Part shown: one piece after another, positions 26,223 through 35,535 of the stretch | Numbering within the stretch: the stretch's first letter is position 1 | How the letters are laid out: every line of letters begins with the position of its first letter | DNA from: Streptosporangium album | GTDB taxonomy: Bacteria > Actinomycetota > Actinomycetes > Streptosporangiales > Streptosporangiaceae | Direction: 5' to 3' | DNA length: 64,000 nt | Assembly: GCF_014203795.1 (NCBI RefSeq) | Contig: NZ_JACHJU010000001.1 | Location: 2,604,001-2,668,000, forward strand | Made by a program: the position numbers and the translations under genes | Notes under the pieces: generated by a model | What the model was told of the DNA's origin: nothing | The model's database searches: none | Seen by the model: only the letters and a program-made list of their open reading frames with translations

Positions 26223-27623
26223 ATGGCTAAGAAGGTCGGCTATCGCTGTGGTGAGTGTGGTTGGCAGACCGCCAAATGGGTGGGTCGCTGCGGCGAGTGC
26301 CAGGCCTGGGGCACGGTGGAGGAGGAGACCGCCCGCGGGGGCGTCACCGTGGCCTCCGCCGGCGCCGTGTCGGCGCCGGCCGTCCCGATCGGCCAGGTCA
26401 AGGCCGAGGTGGCGCATGCGCGCAGCACCGGGGTGCCCGAGCTCGACCGGGTGCTCGGCGGCGGTCTCGTGCCCGGGGCCGTCGTGTTGCTGGCCGGGGA
26501 GCCCGGCATCGGCAAGTCCACGCTCCTGCTGGAGGCGGCGGCCAAGATCGCACGGCAGCAGACCGTGCTCTACGTCACAGGCGAGGAGTCGGCCGCCCAG
26601 GTGCGGGTCAGGGCCGACCGGATCGGCGCGATCCAGGACCAGCTCTACCTCGCGGCCGAGACCGACCTGAGCGCGCTGGTGGCCCATGTGGAGAAGGTCC
26701 AGCCGGGCCTGCTGATCGTCGACTCGGTGCAGACGATCGGCTCGGCCCAGACAACCGGGGTGCCCGGCGGGGTCACCCAGGTCAGGGAGGTCGCCGGCAA
26801 CCTGGTCCGGCTCGCCAAGGAGCGCGGTATGTCCACGGTGCTGGTCGGCCACGTCACCAAGGAGGGCTCGATCGCCGGTCCCCGGACGCTTGAGCACCTG
26901 GTCGACGTCGTGCTCCACTTCGAGGGCGACCGGCACTCCCGGCTCCGGATGGTCCGCGCGATCAAGAACCGGTACGGCCCCGTCGACGAGGTCGGCTGCT
27001 TCGACCTGCACGAGGGTGGCATCGAGGGCATCGCCGACGCCAGCGGGCTGTTCGTCTCCCACCGTGCCGAGCCCGTGCCCGGCACATGCGTCACGGTCAC
27101 CCTGGAGGGCACCCGGCCACTGCCCGCCGAGGTGCAGGCCCTGGTCGCGCGGACCGAGGCCCAGCAGCCGCGCCGCTCCTCCTCCGGGCTCGACACCTAT
27201 CGGGTGACGATGGTGCTGGCGGTGCTGGAGCGACGGCTCAACGCCAAGCTCGGAGGCTGCGACGTGTTCACCGCCACCGTGGGAGGCATCAAGCTCAGCG
27301 ATCCGGCGGTGGACCTGTCGGTGATGCTCGCGGTGGCCAGCGCGGCAGGGGACAAGGCGCTGCCATCCGGGCTGGTCGTGCTGGGCGAGGTGGGTCTGGC
27401 CGGCGAGCTGCGCCCGGTGCGCGACGTGCGGCGCCGCCTGTCGGAGGCCGCACGGTTGGGCTTCACCCGCGCCCTGGTCCCGGCCGGCTCCCTCGACACG
27501 GGCAACAGGCGGGGCGGCGAACGCTCCCTGGTCCCGGTCGGCGGCCGGAACACCACCCTCATACCGGGTTTCGACATCGTCGAGGCGGAGAACGTCTGGG
27601 ACGCGCTCACCCACGTCACCTAG
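26223..27623 (+). CDS. radA: DNA repair protein RadA/Sms
   Basis: 466 aa. Zinc finger C9-x2-C12-x10-C23-x2-C26. RecA-like ATPase with Walker A GEPGIGKST near residue 92. The diagnostic RadA motif KNRYG lies near 248. A C-terminal Lon-protease-like domain follows (KLGGCDVFTATVGGIKLSDP, LGEVGLAGELRPV). RadA is a hexameric helicase that promotes branch migration and D-loop extension during recombination. It is followed 79 bp downstream by disA, the conserved radA-disA pairing in which RadA restrains DisA. Confidence 0.96.
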   Translation: MAKKVGYRCGECGWQTAKWVGRCGECQAWGTVEEETARGGVTVASAGAVSAPAVPIGQVKAEVAHARSTGVPELDRVLGGGLVPGAVVLLAGEPGIGKSTLLLEAAAKIARQQTVLYVTGEESAAQVRVRADRIGAIQDQLYLAAETDLSALVAHVEKVQPGLLIVDSVQTIGSAQTTGVPGGVTQVREVAGNLVRLAKERGMSTVLVGHVTKEGSIAGPRTLEHLVDVVLHFEGDRHSRLRMVRAIKNRYGPVDEVGCFDLHEGGIEGIADASGLFVSHRAEPVPGTCVTVTLEGTRPLPAEVQALVARTEAQQPRRSSSGLDTYRVTMVLAVLERRLNAKLGGCDVFTATVGGIKLSDPAVDLSVMLAVASAAGDKALPSGLVVLGEVGLAGELRPVRDVRRRLSEAARLGFTRALVPAGSLDTGNRRGGERSLVPVGGRNTTLIPGFDIVEAENVWDALTHVT

Positions 27624-27702
27624 AGTTGATCGTCTGCCGATTCCGGACCAGGAAGGACCTTCGCCGGTAAGCTGATGGTGATACGCAGACCACGGGGGTC
27701 AT

Positions 27703-28788
27703 GTGCCAGCAACCAACAGAGGGCTCGACGAGCGCCGCAGAGCCATCCTGGCAGCGGTGGCTCCGGGGACAGCGCTACGCGACGGCCTGGAACGCATTCT
27801 TCGCGGTCAGACAGGCGGGCTGATCGTCCTCGGCTACGACGACACGGTCGAGGAGATCTGCAGCGGCGGCTTCGAGCTGGACGTCGAATTCTCCGCCACG
27901 CGACTGCGCGAGCTCGCCAAGATGGACGGCGCCATCGTGCTGAACGCGAGCAATCTGCGGATCGTCCGCGCGGCCGTGCACCTGATGCCCGATCCGTCGA
28001 TCGCCACCGACGAGTCCGGCACCCGGCACCGCACCGCCCAGCGGGTTGCCCTGCAGACGTCCCTCCCCGTCATCTCGCTCAGCAAGTCCATGCGGATCAT
28101 CGCCCTCTACCTGGACGGCTTCCGCTACGTGCTGGAGGAGTCGGCGGCCATCCTGTCCCGGGCCAACCAGGCCCTGGCCACCCTTGAGCGCTACAAGCTC
28201 CGTCTCGACGAGGTGTCCGGCACGTTGTCGGCGCTGGAGATCGAGGATCTGGTGACGGTCCGCGACATCGCGGTGGTCGCCCAACGGCTGGAGATGGTCC
28301 GGCGCATCTCCGAGGAGATCACCGGTTACGTGGTCGAGCTCGGCACCGACGGCCGTCTGCTGTCCCTGCAGTTCGACGAGCTGGTGGCCGGGACCGAGAC
28401 CGACCGCGAGCTGATCGTGCGTGACTACCTGCCCGTGACGGGCCGCCGGCCGCGCAAGTTCGCCGAGGCGCTGCACGATCTCGACCAGCTCTCCTCCAGC
28501 GACCTGCTCGACCTCTCGGCCGTCGCGCAGGTCCTCGGCCACTCGGGCAACGACGCTCTGGACAGCCCGGTGAGCCCCCGGGGCTACCGCCTGCTGGCCA
28601 AGGTCCCGCGTCTCCCGGGCACGGTGGTCGACCGCCTGGTCGACCAGTTCGGCAGCCTGCAGAAGCTTCTGGCCGCCAGCATCGGCGACCTCCAGGAAGT
28701 GGGCGGGGTCGGCGAGGCCAGGGCCCGTCACATCCGCGAGGGTCTCTCCCGGCTGGCCGAGTCCTCCATCCTGGAGCGTTACGTCTAG
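27703..28788 (+). CDS. disA: DNA integrity scanning diadenylate cyclase DisA
   Basis: 361 aa, makes c-di-AMP from two ATP. The N-terminal DAC domain has the catalytic Asp-Gly-Ala at 75-77 (MDGAIVL) and the Arg-His-Arg motif at 108-110 ([10 protein letters not shown]). The linker is helical. The C-terminal helix-hairpin-helix DNA-binding domain ([20 protein letters not shown]) senses branched DNA. GTG 27703 follows GGGGG. It is paired with radA upstream. A c-di-AMP-type riboswitch lies at 39640-39793 in the same window before an NlpC/P60 gene, so the second messenger's source and one of its targets are close together. Confidence 0.96.
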   Translation: MPATNRGLDERRRAILAAVAPGTALRDGLERILRGQTGGLIVLGYDDTVEEICSGGFELDVEFSATRLRELAKMDGAIVLNASNLRIVRAAVHLMPDPSIATDESGTRHRTAQRVALQTSLPVISLSKSMRIIALYLDGFRYVLEESAAILSRANQALATLERYKLRLDEVSGTLSALEIEDLVTVRDIAVVAQRLEMVRRISEEITGYVVELGTDGRLLSLQFDELVAGTETDRELIVRDYLPVTGRRPRKFAEALHDLDQLSSSDLLDLSAVAQVLGHSGNDALDSPVSPRGYRLLAKVPRLPGTVVDRLVDQFGSLQKLLAASIGDLQEVGGVGEARARHIREGLSRLAESSILERYV

Positions 28789-28843
28789 CTCGGCCCGCGG
28801 CGGGCTCTGCGAGGCCGTTCCGATCGAGCCTCCGGGAGGCCGA

Positions 28844-28904
28844 TTCCGTGCCGGGCCGGTTCCGTGAGGGCCGGTTCCGTGAGGGCCGGTTCCGTGCCGG
28901 GCCG
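28844..28904. repeat. Tandem 15/16-bp repeat, four copies
   Basis: Four consecutive units of the form TTCCGTGAGGGCCGG (two exact copies at 28860-28874 and 28875-28889, flanked by TTCCGTGCCGGGCCG-type variants) between disA and the convergent membrane-anchored-protein gene. No function assigned. Confidence 0.85.
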
Positions 28905-28915
28905 CGGATGCGGGC

Positions 28916-29581
28916 TCAGCGGAGATGGAAGACGGCCCTGCGGCTCTTCAGCCCGGGACTGCGGAGCACGGCCACATAGGTGCCGGCCTGGGCGCCCTCG
29001 TGCTTGGCCGTGCAGTCGCCACCGGACCGGCGACGGTCCCACTCGACCTCCTGGACGTACGGGATGCCGCGGTCGAGCCTGCGGATGTCGTCGGTGTCGC
29101 CGCTGACACAGTCGGCCGAGGACCAGACGCGGTCGTCGCCGGAGGTGATGCGGACCTCCATCGCCCGTGGTCCGACCTCGGCCGTGCACATCACCTTGCC
29201 GATGTTCACCAGCGTGAGGAGGAAGCGGGGATGACTGCCCGGCGCGTAGACGTCTTCCTGCCCCTGCATGTTCAGCACCAGGTCGGGCGCGTCGCAGGCG
29301 TCACCGGGCTGCTTGGCTCTGGCAGCCGCCTTGGCCGCCCGGCGGGGCGACGACGGGCTCGGCGAGGGGGTAACCGTCACCGTGGGCAGAACGGTCACTA
29401 TCGGATCCGGCGTGGGCGATCCGCCGAGCTGTGCCTGCACCTTCGACGTGTCCTCCGACCCGCCCGACGAGCAGGCCCAGGCAACGACGGCGACCACGAC
29501 GAGCACACCGACGAGCGCGGCCATCCGACGCCGCCAGTAGACGTCCACCCCTATATCACTACGGAAAGTGTGCGGATCCAT
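28916..29581 (-). CDS. Membrane-anchored hypothetical protein
   Basis: 221 aa. Short cytoplasmic N-terminus, then one membrane segment AALVGVLVVVAVVAWACSS. The WACSSGG sequence could be a lipobox-like site but lacks a perfect L-x-G/A-C. Next come a Pro/Ser/Thr linker and an extracellular beta-rich domain with several cysteines (CDAPDLVL, VMCTAEVGPRAMEVRI, SADCVSG), ending in GTYVAVLRSPGLKSRRAVFHL. Similar single-pass proteins accompany disA/mutY in actinomycetes, function unknown. ATG 29581 is used; ATG 29605 is in frame. Confidence 0.75.
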   Translation of the reverse strand: MDPHTFRSDIGVDVYWRRRMAALVGVLVVVAVVAWACSSGGSEDTSKVQAQLGGSPTPDPIVTVLPTVTVTPSPSPSSPRRAAKAAARAKQPGDACDAPDLVLNMQGQEDVYAPGSHPRFLLTLVNIGKVMCTAEVGPRAMEVRITSGDDRVWSSADCVSGDTDDIRRLDRGIPYVQEVEWDRRRSGGDCTAKHEGAQAGTYVAVLRSPGLKSRRAVFHLR

Positions 29582-29694
29582 ACGCACAGTATGAAGATTT
29601 CTCACGAGTCTCGAGGAGCGACCCGCCGCTACCGGTGCCGTTTCGGCGGGGGAAGGTGGGGGAAGTAGAGCCCGCTCGGCACTATCGTCGAAAG

Positions 29695-30570
29695 GTGCCC
29701 GAGCCGAACCTCCTCCTGCGACCCGTTCTCGACTGGTATGCCGAGAGCGCCCGCGATCTCCCCTGGCGCACTCCTGACGCCACCCCCTGGTCGATCCTGG
29801 TCAGCGAGATCATGTTGCAGCAGACACCGGTGGTCCGGGTGCTGCCCATCTGGACGGAGTGGATGGAGCGCTGGCCGACGCCCGCCGCGCTCGCCGAGGA
29901 GCCCCCCGGTGAGGCCGTACGCCACTGGGGTCGCCTCGGCTACCCGCGCCGAGCCCTCAACCTGCACGCCTGCGCCCGGGCGATCACCGACCGCCACGAC
30001 GGCGAGGTCCCCACCGACCACGCCATCCTGCTGACGCTTCCCGGCATCGGCGAATACACCGCGGCCGCGGTGGCGAGCTTCGCCTTCAAGGGCCGCCACG
30101 CCGTCCTCGACACCAACGTCCGCCGGGTCCTGGCACGGGCCGTACGCGGCGAGGAGTATCCCCCGAAGGCCACCACGTCCGCCGAGCGCAGGCTCGCCGA
30201 TTCGCTGCTGCCCGACGCGGGCGACGCCCCCGTCTGGGCCGTCGCCGTCATGGAGCTGGGAGCACTGGTCTGTACGGCCCGCGCCCCCCGATGCGCCGAC
30301 TGCCCGATCAGCGGCCTGTGCGCCTGGCGCCTGGCCGGCAAACCGCCCTACGACGGCCCCGCTCGCAAGGGCCAGACCTACACGGGCACCGATCGCCAGT
30401 GCCGTGGCCGCCTCCTCGCCGTCCTGCGCCAGGCCCACGGCCCGGTCCCCAAGGACGCCCTAGACGTGGTCTGGGACAGCGCCCAGCAGCGGGAGCGCGC
30501 CCTCGACGGCCTCGTGGCCGACGGCCTGGCCGAGGTCCTCGACGACGGCACCTACCGCCTCCCCGGATGA
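29695..30570 (+). CDS. mutY: A/G-specific adenine glycosylase MutY
   Basis: 291 aa. HhH-GPD glycosylase that removes adenine opposite 8-oxoguanine. Catalytic Glu38 in SEIMLQQT, hairpin LPGIGEYTAAAVASFAF, catalytic Asp139 in VLDTNVRRV. The [4Fe-4S] ligands are C193-x6-C200-x2-C203-x5-C209, matching E. coli spacing. The C-terminal Nudix-like domain found in long MutY proteins is reduced to a short winged-helix-like segment, as in actinobacterial versions. GTG 29695 is chosen because the alignment begins there; it lies 18 bp downstream of a TATCGT-like box. Confidence 0.94.
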   Translation: MPEPNLLLRPVLDWYAESARDLPWRTPDATPWSILVSEIMLQQTPVVRVLPIWTEWMERWPTPAALAEEPPGEAVRHWGRLGYPRRALNLHACARAITDRHDGEVPTDHAILLTLPGIGEYTAAAVASFAFKGRHAVLDTNVRRVLARAVRGEEYPPKATTSAERRLADSLLPDAGDAPVWAVAVMELGALVCTARAPRCADCPISGLCAWRLAGKPPYDGPARKGQTYTGTDRQCRGRLLAVLRQAHGPVPKDALDVVWDSAQQRERALDGLVADGLAEVLDDGTYRLPG

Positions 30571-30759
30571 CCGGTCCGCAGGGGGGACACGCGCAAGAGA
30601 CGGGATCAGGCAGTCACCGGGGCGGCCGGCCAGGGTGGGGTGGGCACCATCACCATGGCCCGTCGGGGTGGACGTCACGGCTGTGACCCACCGGGGCGGG
30701 CACCGTCGCCATCGCCTGCCGAGGTAGGCGTCACCGCCGGAACGGCACGGCCCCGCGGC

Positions 30760-31710
30760 TCAGGCAGCCAGGCGCAGGCCGAGCGCGGTGAGATTGGTGC
30801 GGGCCCAGTCAAGCTCGTCGGCGAGCATGTTGACCAGCGCGCCGGGTCCCTTGGCCCGCAGCGGCGCGGCCAGATCGTGGGCCTCGACCTCGATGTGGGC
30901 GGTGCCGTTCACCGCGCCGGAGATCATGGCGCTGAGGGTGTCCGCCAGGACCGAGCGGGTGCTCGGCAGTTCCTGACGCTCCTCGCTCACGTGGTTGTGG
31001 ACATGACCGAGCTTCACCACGGGGGCACCGGCGGCCGCGAGGCCGCGCAGGGCGGCGCCGGGCTCCTCCTCGCCACCGGCGAGGTGACAGGCGTCCAGGC
31101 AGACCCCGAGGTGGTCGGAGTCGATGTCACACACCCGCTCCAGTGCCTGCTCGGTGGTCTCCAGCACGCAGCCGGGCCACGGCTCGAAACCCACCCTGAT
31201 CGTCTTGCCGGTGACGCTGTAGAGACCACGCAGCTCGCGGGAGAGGCGCTCCAGGCGGCGTGAGGCGATCGTGTGCAGGTCGGCCGGCCAGTCGCGGCGC
31301 CAGCCGATGGGAATGGTGGAGATGCTCCCGAAGCGGACGTCCTCCGGCAGCAGGAAGGCCAGGATCTTGGCCAGTGCCATCGTGTAGCGGTAGCGCTCGG
31401 GCTTGGCCCAGTCAGGTCCGGGGGCATCCTGGTTGCGCCCTCCGGCGCCGTTGAGGCTGACGACCTCCAGACCGCGCTCCTCCAGGGAACGGCGCAGGCG
31501 CACCAGCTCGATCCGGTCGGCGGTGAGATGGTCGGCGACGCTCGGGGAGAGCCACAGGCCCACTCCCATCCGCTCCACGCCGAGGCGCTTGCGCACCGGT
31601 ACGGCGTACCGGGTCAGGTGCGCTATCAGGTTCTCCAGGTCCTCGGCGGGATGCACGCCCGCGTTGTAGGACAGGTGAACGAGTGTCCCGCCCTCGTGTC
31701 GCAAACGCAT
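30760..31710 (-). CDS. EboE-like TIM-barrel protein (metabolite traffic family)
   Basis: 316 aa, xylose-isomerase-like barrel. It opens with LVHLSYNAGVHPAEDLENLI, the EboE-type signature (HL-Y-N-HP-E), and continues with GVGLWLSPSVADHL, VVSLNGAGGR, RFGSISTIPIGW, RVGFEPWPGCVLE, GVCLDACHLA and VKLGHVHNHV, giving likely metal ligands. EboE normally sits in eboABCDEF clusters linked to transport of a precursor to the periplasm. None of the other ebo genes is present here, so the specific role is unclear. ATG 31710 follows GGGAGG. Confidence 0.75.
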   Translation of the reverse strand: MRLRHEGGTLVHLSYNAGVHPAEDLENLIAHLTRYAVPVRKRLGVERMGVGLWLSPSVADHLTADRIELVRLRRSLEERGLEVVSLNGAGGRNQDAPGPDWAKPERYRYTMALAKILAFLLPEDVRFGSISTIPIGWRRDWPADLHTIASRRLERLSRELRGLYSVTGKTIRVGFEPWPGCVLETTEQALERVCDIDSDHLGVCLDACHLAGGEEEPGAALRGLAAAGAPVVKLGHVHNHVSEERQELPSTRSVLADTLSAMISGAVNGTAHIEVEAHDLAAPLRAKGPGALVNMLADELDWARTNLTALGLRLAA

Positions 31711-32015
31711 CGGATGCCTCCCAGAGTGCTCCGTGTAAGTGAGGCCGCGTGCCCCGCGCCGACGGTTGTGGCGTCAGGGTCAAAGGCCCTCTCCTGCCGG
31801 GAACTCGGCCCGGCCCGGGGAGCATCCCGCACGAACACCGATCTCCGCGTCACTCCCGGAGTTGATTCTTCGGTACATCGCTGGGCTGACCTCGGGGCCA
31901 ACCTCACCCCAATACATACGACCTGTAGATCATTTGGGTGAGACTAAGCCGGATTCACTCTACAGAGTGTAGTACTACCCATGGTGGCGGTGTACCGGTT
32001 TGGGTAACGAATGAG
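31711..32015. other. Intergenic region between eboE-like gene and clpC terminator
   Basis: 305 bp without a recognised gene. It holds the ribosome site and presumably the promoter of the eboE-like gene on the minus strand. An imperfect hairpin-like stretch ACTCT-AC-AGAGT near 31958-31969 is followed by a palindrome GTAGTACTAC at 31970-31979. No further structure seen. Confidence 0.4.
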
Positions 32016-32051
32016 CAGACCCCGCCGTGAATATCATCACGACGGGGTCTG
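32016..32051. terminator. clpC terminator hairpin
   Basis: Stem 32016-32030 with 32037-32051, 14 paired bases with a single C-A mismatch and a 6-nt loop, 15 bp after the clpC stop. Confidence 0.8.
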
Positions 32052-32066
32052 TCTATACTCGTGAAA

Positions 32067-34571
32067 TCAGTTCTGGATCGGCTCCGCGATGGAGGCCGCC
32101 GAGTCCGGAACCTGGTCGGGGCCGGCCTCGCCGACGAAGACGAACTTCGCGTCGTCTCCCTCGCCCTCGATGCTGATCTTGACGATCTGACCGGGACGGA
32201 GCTCGCCGTACAGAATCTTCTCCGACAGCGAGTCCTCCAGCTCACGCTGGATCGTGCGGCGGAGCGGGCGGGCGCCCATCACCGGGTCGTAGCCACGGTC
32301 GGCCAGCAGCTGCTTGGCCTCCTGCGTGACTTCCATACCCATGTCGCGGTCCTTCAGACGCTCGCCGACCATCGCGAGCATCAGGTCCACGATCTTGATG
32401 ATCTCCTTCGGCGTGAGCTGGTGGAAGACCACGATGTCGTCGACACGGTTGAGGAACTCGGGCCGGAAGTGCTGCTTGAGCTCCTCCTGGACCTTGGACT
32501 TCATCCGGTCGTAGTTCGACTCGGTGTCGTTGGACTTCGCGAACCCGACTCCCTGCCCCTTGGAGATGTCCTTGGTGCCGAGGTTGGTCGTCATGATGAT
32601 GACGGTGTTCTTGAAGTCCACCACCCGGCCCTGGGCGTCGGTCAGGCGACCGTCCTCCAGGATCTGCAGCAGCGAGTTGAAGATGTCCGGGTGAGCCTTC
32701 TCGATCTCGTCGAAGAGGACGACGGAGAACGGCTTGCGCCGCACCTTCTCGGTGAGCTGGCCACCCTCCTCGTATCCGACGTAGCCGGGAGGAGAGCCGA
32801 AGAGCCGGGAGACGGTGTGCTTCTCCATGAACTCGGACATGTCCAGCATGATCAGCGCGTCCTCGTCCCCGAACAGGAACTCGGCCAGCGCCTTGGACAG
32901 CTCGGTCTTACCGACACCGGACGGACCGGCGAAGATGAACGAGCCACCCGGACGGCGCGGGTCCTTCAGACCGGCGCGCGTACGGCGGATCGAGCGGGAC
33001 AGACCCTTGATGGCGTCGTCCTGGCCGATGATCCGCTTGTGCAGCTCGTCCTCCATGCGGAGCAGTCGCTGGGACTCCTCCTCGGTGAGCTTGAAGACCG
33101 GGATGCCGGTGGCCGTGGCGAGGACCTCGGCGATGAGCTCCTCGGTGACCTCGGCGACGACGTCCATGTCGCCGGCCTTCCACTCCTTCTCACGGCGTTC
33201 CCGCTTGAGCTGGAGCTGCTTCTCCTGGTCGCGCAGCGCGGCGGCCTTCTCGAAGTCCTGCGCGTCGATCGCGGACTCCTTGTCACGCCGCACGTTGGCG
33301 ATCTTCTCGTCGTACTCGCGCAGGTCCGGCGGCGCGGTCATGCGGCGGATGCGCATGCGCGAGCCAGCCTCGTCGATGAGGTCGATCGCCTTGTCCGGCA
33401 GGAACCGGTCGCTGATGTAGCGGTCGGCGAGCTGCGCGGCGGCCACCAGGGCGCCATCGGTGATGGAGACCCGGTGGTGGGCCTCGTAACGGTCGCGCAG
33501 GCCCTTGAGGATCTCGATCGTGTGGCTGAGGCTGGGCTCGGCCACCTGAATCGGCTGGAAGCGGCGCTCAAGCGCGGCGTCCTTCTCCAGGTGCTTGCGG
33601 TATTCGTCGAGGGTGGTGGCACCGATGGTCTGCAGCTCGCCGCGGGCCAGCATCGGCTTGAGGATGCTGGCGGCGTCGATCGCGCCCTCGGCTGCACCCG
33701 CGCCGACGAGCGTGTGGAGCTCGTCGATGAACAGGATGATGTCGCCGCGGGTGCGGATCTCCTTGAGGACCTTCTTCAGGCGCTCCTCGAAGTCACCGCG
33801 GTAGCGGGAGCCCGCCACCAGGGCGCCCAGGTCCAGGGTGTAGAGCTGCTTGTCCTTGAGCGTCTCCGGGACCTCGCCCTTGACGATCTTCTGAGCCAGG
33901 CCTTCGACAACGGCGGTCTTGCCGACGCCGGGCTCGCCCACCAGGACAGGGTTGTTCTTGGTCCTCCGGGAGAGGACCTGCATGACCCGCTCGATCTCTT
34001 TCTCACGGCCGATGACCGGGTCGAGTTTGCCCTCACGGGCGGCCTGGGTCAGGTTGCGGCCGAACTGGTCCAGCACAAGCGAGGTCGACGGCGCGGCCTC
34101 CTGAGGGCCGCCCGCGGCGGCCGGCTCCTTGCCCTGGTAACCGTGGAGCAGCTGGATGACCTGCTGCCGCACCCGGTTGAGATCGGCGCCCAGCTTCACC
34201 AGCACCTGGGCGGCGACGCCCTCGCCCTCACGGATGAGGCCGAGCAGGATGTGCTCGGTGCCGATGTAGTTGTGACCCAGTTGCAAGGCCTCGCGGAGCG
34301 ACAGCTCAAGGACCTTCTTGGCGCGCGGGGTGAACGGGATGTGCCCCGACGGCGCAGACTGTCCCTGGCCGATGATCTCCTCGACCTGCTGACGAACACC
34401 TTCAAGACTGATGCCGAGGCTCTCCAGAGCCTTGGCGGCAACGCCTTCACCTTCGTGGATCAGACCAAGAAGGATGTGCTCCGTACCGATGTAGTTGTGG
34501 TTGAGCATCCGGGCCTCTTCTTGGGCCAGGACGACAACCCGCCGTGCGCGGTCGGTGAACCTCTCGAACAT
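32067..34571 (-). CDS. clpC: ATP-dependent Clp protease ATP-binding subunit ClpC
   Basis: 834-aa AAA+ unfoldase of the ClpCP protease. Two N-terminal Clp_N repeats (about 1-145), first AAA module with Walker [14 protein letters not shown], a UVR-containing middle domain ([20 protein letters not shown]), second AAA module with [16 protein letters not shown]. The ClpP-docking loop GVGF lies in [10 protein letters not shown]. Start is ATG 34571, with GAGGAG upstream. Phe2 and the region used by cyclomarin-type antibiotics in mycobacterial ClpC1 are present. Its promoter region has a SigR-type motif and a ClgR-like box. Part of its 5' end and leader is tandemly duplicated at 34980-35784. Confidence 0.97.
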   Translation of the reverse strand: MFERFTDRARRVVVLAQEEARMLNHNYIGTEHILLGLIHEGEGVAAKALESLGISLEGVRQQVEEIIGQGQSAPSGHIPFTPRAKKVLELSLREALQLGHNYIGTEHILLGLIREGEGVAAQVLVKLGADLNRVRQQVIQLLHGYQGKEPAAAGGPQEAAPSTSLVLDQFGRNLTQAAREGKLDPVIGREKEIERVMQVLSRRTKNNPVLVGEPGVGKTAVVEGLAQKIVKGEVPETLKDKQLYTLDLGALVAGSRYRGDFEERLKKVLKEIRTRGDIILFIDELHTLVGAGAAEGAIDAASILKPMLARGELQTIGATTLDEYRKHLEKDAALERRFQPIQVAEPSLSHTIEILKGLRDRYEAHHRVSITDGALVAAAQLADRYISDRFLPDKAIDLIDEAGSRMRIRRMTAPPDLREYDEKIANVRRDKESAIDAQDFEKAAALRDQEKQLQLKRERREKEWKAGDMDVVAEVTEELIAEVLATATGIPVFKLTEEESQRLLRMEDELHKRIIGQDDAIKGLSRSIRRTRAGLKDPRRPGGSFIFAGPSGVGKTELSKALAEFLFGDEDALIMLDMSEFMEKHTVSRLFGSPPGYVGYEEGGQLTEKVRRKPFSVVLFDEIEKAHPDIFNSLLQILEDGRLTDAQGRVVDFKNTVIIMTTNLGTKDISKGQGVGFAKSNDTESNYDRMKSKVQEELKQHFRPEFLNRVDDIVVFHQLTPKEIIKIVDLMLAMVGERLKDRDMGMEVTQEAKQLLADRGYDPVMGARPLRRTIQRELEDSLSEKILYGELRPGQIVKISIEGEGDDAKFVFVGEAGPDQVPDSAASIAEPIQN

Positions 34572-34703
34572 CTCGTCGCTCCTCACAGAGCGGTCAGGCA
34601 GGTCCGGGATATCCGGGCCCTGTCATCCCGCATGGTAGCCCCGACCCGGCGACCGCTCTATGCAGAAGACGTTCCCCGAGAGCAGGGCGTTCACCCTCCA
34701 TCC

Positions 34704-34731
34704 AACTACTTACGGGGGGTGGGATGTTCCC
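34704..34731 (-). promoter_or_regulatory. SigR/SigH-type promoter of clpC
   Basis: On the minus strand GGGAAC (34726-34731) and GTT (34704-34706) are separated by 19 bp, matching the GGGAAY-N18-19-GTT consensus of the thiol-oxidative-stress sigma factors SigR/SigH. clpC is a known member of these regulons in actinobacteria. The duplicated copy at 35508-35536 has lost the -35 (GGGGGC) and has a 20-bp spacer. Confidence 0.6.
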
Positions 34732-34750
34732 GATACGCCGCAAGCGAACG
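34731..34750 (-). promoter_or_regulatory. ClgR-like box upstream of clpC
   Basis: Minus-strand CGTTCGCTTGCGGCGTATCG. The core CGCTTGCGGCG fits the published ClgR pattern CGCYNANRGCG except at one position. It is conserved in the duplicated leader at 35536-35555 as CGTTCGCTCGCGGCGTATCG. ClgR activates clp genes in actinobacteria. Confidence 0.45.
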
Positions 34751-34839
34751 ACGTTTATCGGCCGCTTAAACGCGTCATGCGGTCATGAGCGTCACCGGAG
34801 CCCGTCATGGCCGCCATAACAGCATGATTCAACGGCCCG

Positions 34840-34979
34840 GCGAGCCACTCCGCACCGACCAACAATCTTGGAGGCGATTCGACCCCGCTCGCTGACATCA
34901 AGGCCGGGCGCCTCCGTCCAGGCCCGATTGTCGACGCCCTTCCGCGTCAGCGCCCGGCCGCCACCCGCACGGCGGCGTC
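34840..34979 (-). pseudogene. lsr2 C-terminal half, duplicated and decayed
   Basis: In the lsr2 frame the minus strand reads RRRAGGGRALTRKGVDNRAW and then LDVSERGRIASKIV. This parallels the real Lsr2 RRRAGGTRALTREKSADIRAW and LNVSERGRIASKIV. The final VEQYEAAH is replaced by an open run-on with no matching stop. There is no start and no N-terminal domain. It is the lsr2 portion of the 801-bp tandem duplication. Confidence 0.8.
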
Positions 34980-35372
34980 GAGATCGGCACCCAGCTTCAC
35001 CAGCACCTGGGCGGCGAGACCCTCGCCCTCACGGACGAGGCCGAGCAGGATGTGCTCGGTGCCGATGTGGTCGTGACCCAGCTGCACGGACTCGCCGAGC
35101 GACATTTCAAGGGCCTTCTGGGCCTGCGGGGTGAACGGGATGTATTTCGGCGGCACAGACTGTCCCCGGCCGCTGGTCTCCGCGACCTGCCGGCGCATGC
35201 CCTCAAGGGTGACGCCGAGGCTTCCCAGAGCCTTGGCGGCGACGCCTTCACCTTCGCGGATCAGCCCGAGAAGAATGTGTTCCGTACCGATGTGGTCATG
35301 GTTGAGCGTCCGGGCCTCGTCTTGGGCCATGACGACAACCTGCCGTGCACGGTCGGTGAACCTCTCATACAT
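34947..35372 (-). CDS. Stand-alone ClpC N-terminal-domain protein
   Basis: 141 aa. It consists of the two Clp_N repeats of ClpC only, then nine residues (AAVRVAAGR) read from the duplicated lsr2 sequence out of frame. By eye it is about three quarters identical to ClpC 1-135 and fully open, with ribosome site GAGGAG kept 6 nt before ATG 35372. Changes include Phe2 to Tyr and many charged-surface replacements. Clp_N domains bind adaptors and phosphoarginine substrates. Mycobacterial ClpC2, a similar NTD-only protein, binds ClpC1-targeting antibiotics. A decoy or adaptor-competitor role is inferred. Confidence 0.8.
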   Translation of the reverse strand: MYERFTDRARQVVVMAQDEARTLNHDHIGTEHILLGLIREGEGVAAKALGSLGVTLEGMRRQVAETSGRGQSVPPKYIPFTPQAQKALEMSLGESVQLGHDHIGTEHILLGLVREGEGLAAQVLVKLGADLDAAVRVAAGR

Positions 35373-35535
35373 CTCGTCGCTCCTCATAGACCTCACAGAG
35401 CGGTAAGGCAGGTCCGGGATGTCCGGGCCCACATCCCGCACGGTGGCTCCGACCAGGCGACCGCTCTGTGTATAAGACGTTCCCCAAGAGCCGTTCGCCC
35501 TCCATCCAACTACCTGTGAGAGGGCGGGATGCCCC

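Noticed and set aside
25842..27614. Long minus-strand frame opposite radA
   Set aside because: Antisense shadow of radA; no motifs and abnormal composition.
32061..34769. Long open frame opposite clpC
   Set aside because: Antisense shadow. clpC on the minus strand has complete AAA and Clp_N motifs, and the plus-strand product is compositionally abnormal (Leu/Val/Asp/Arg) with no domains.
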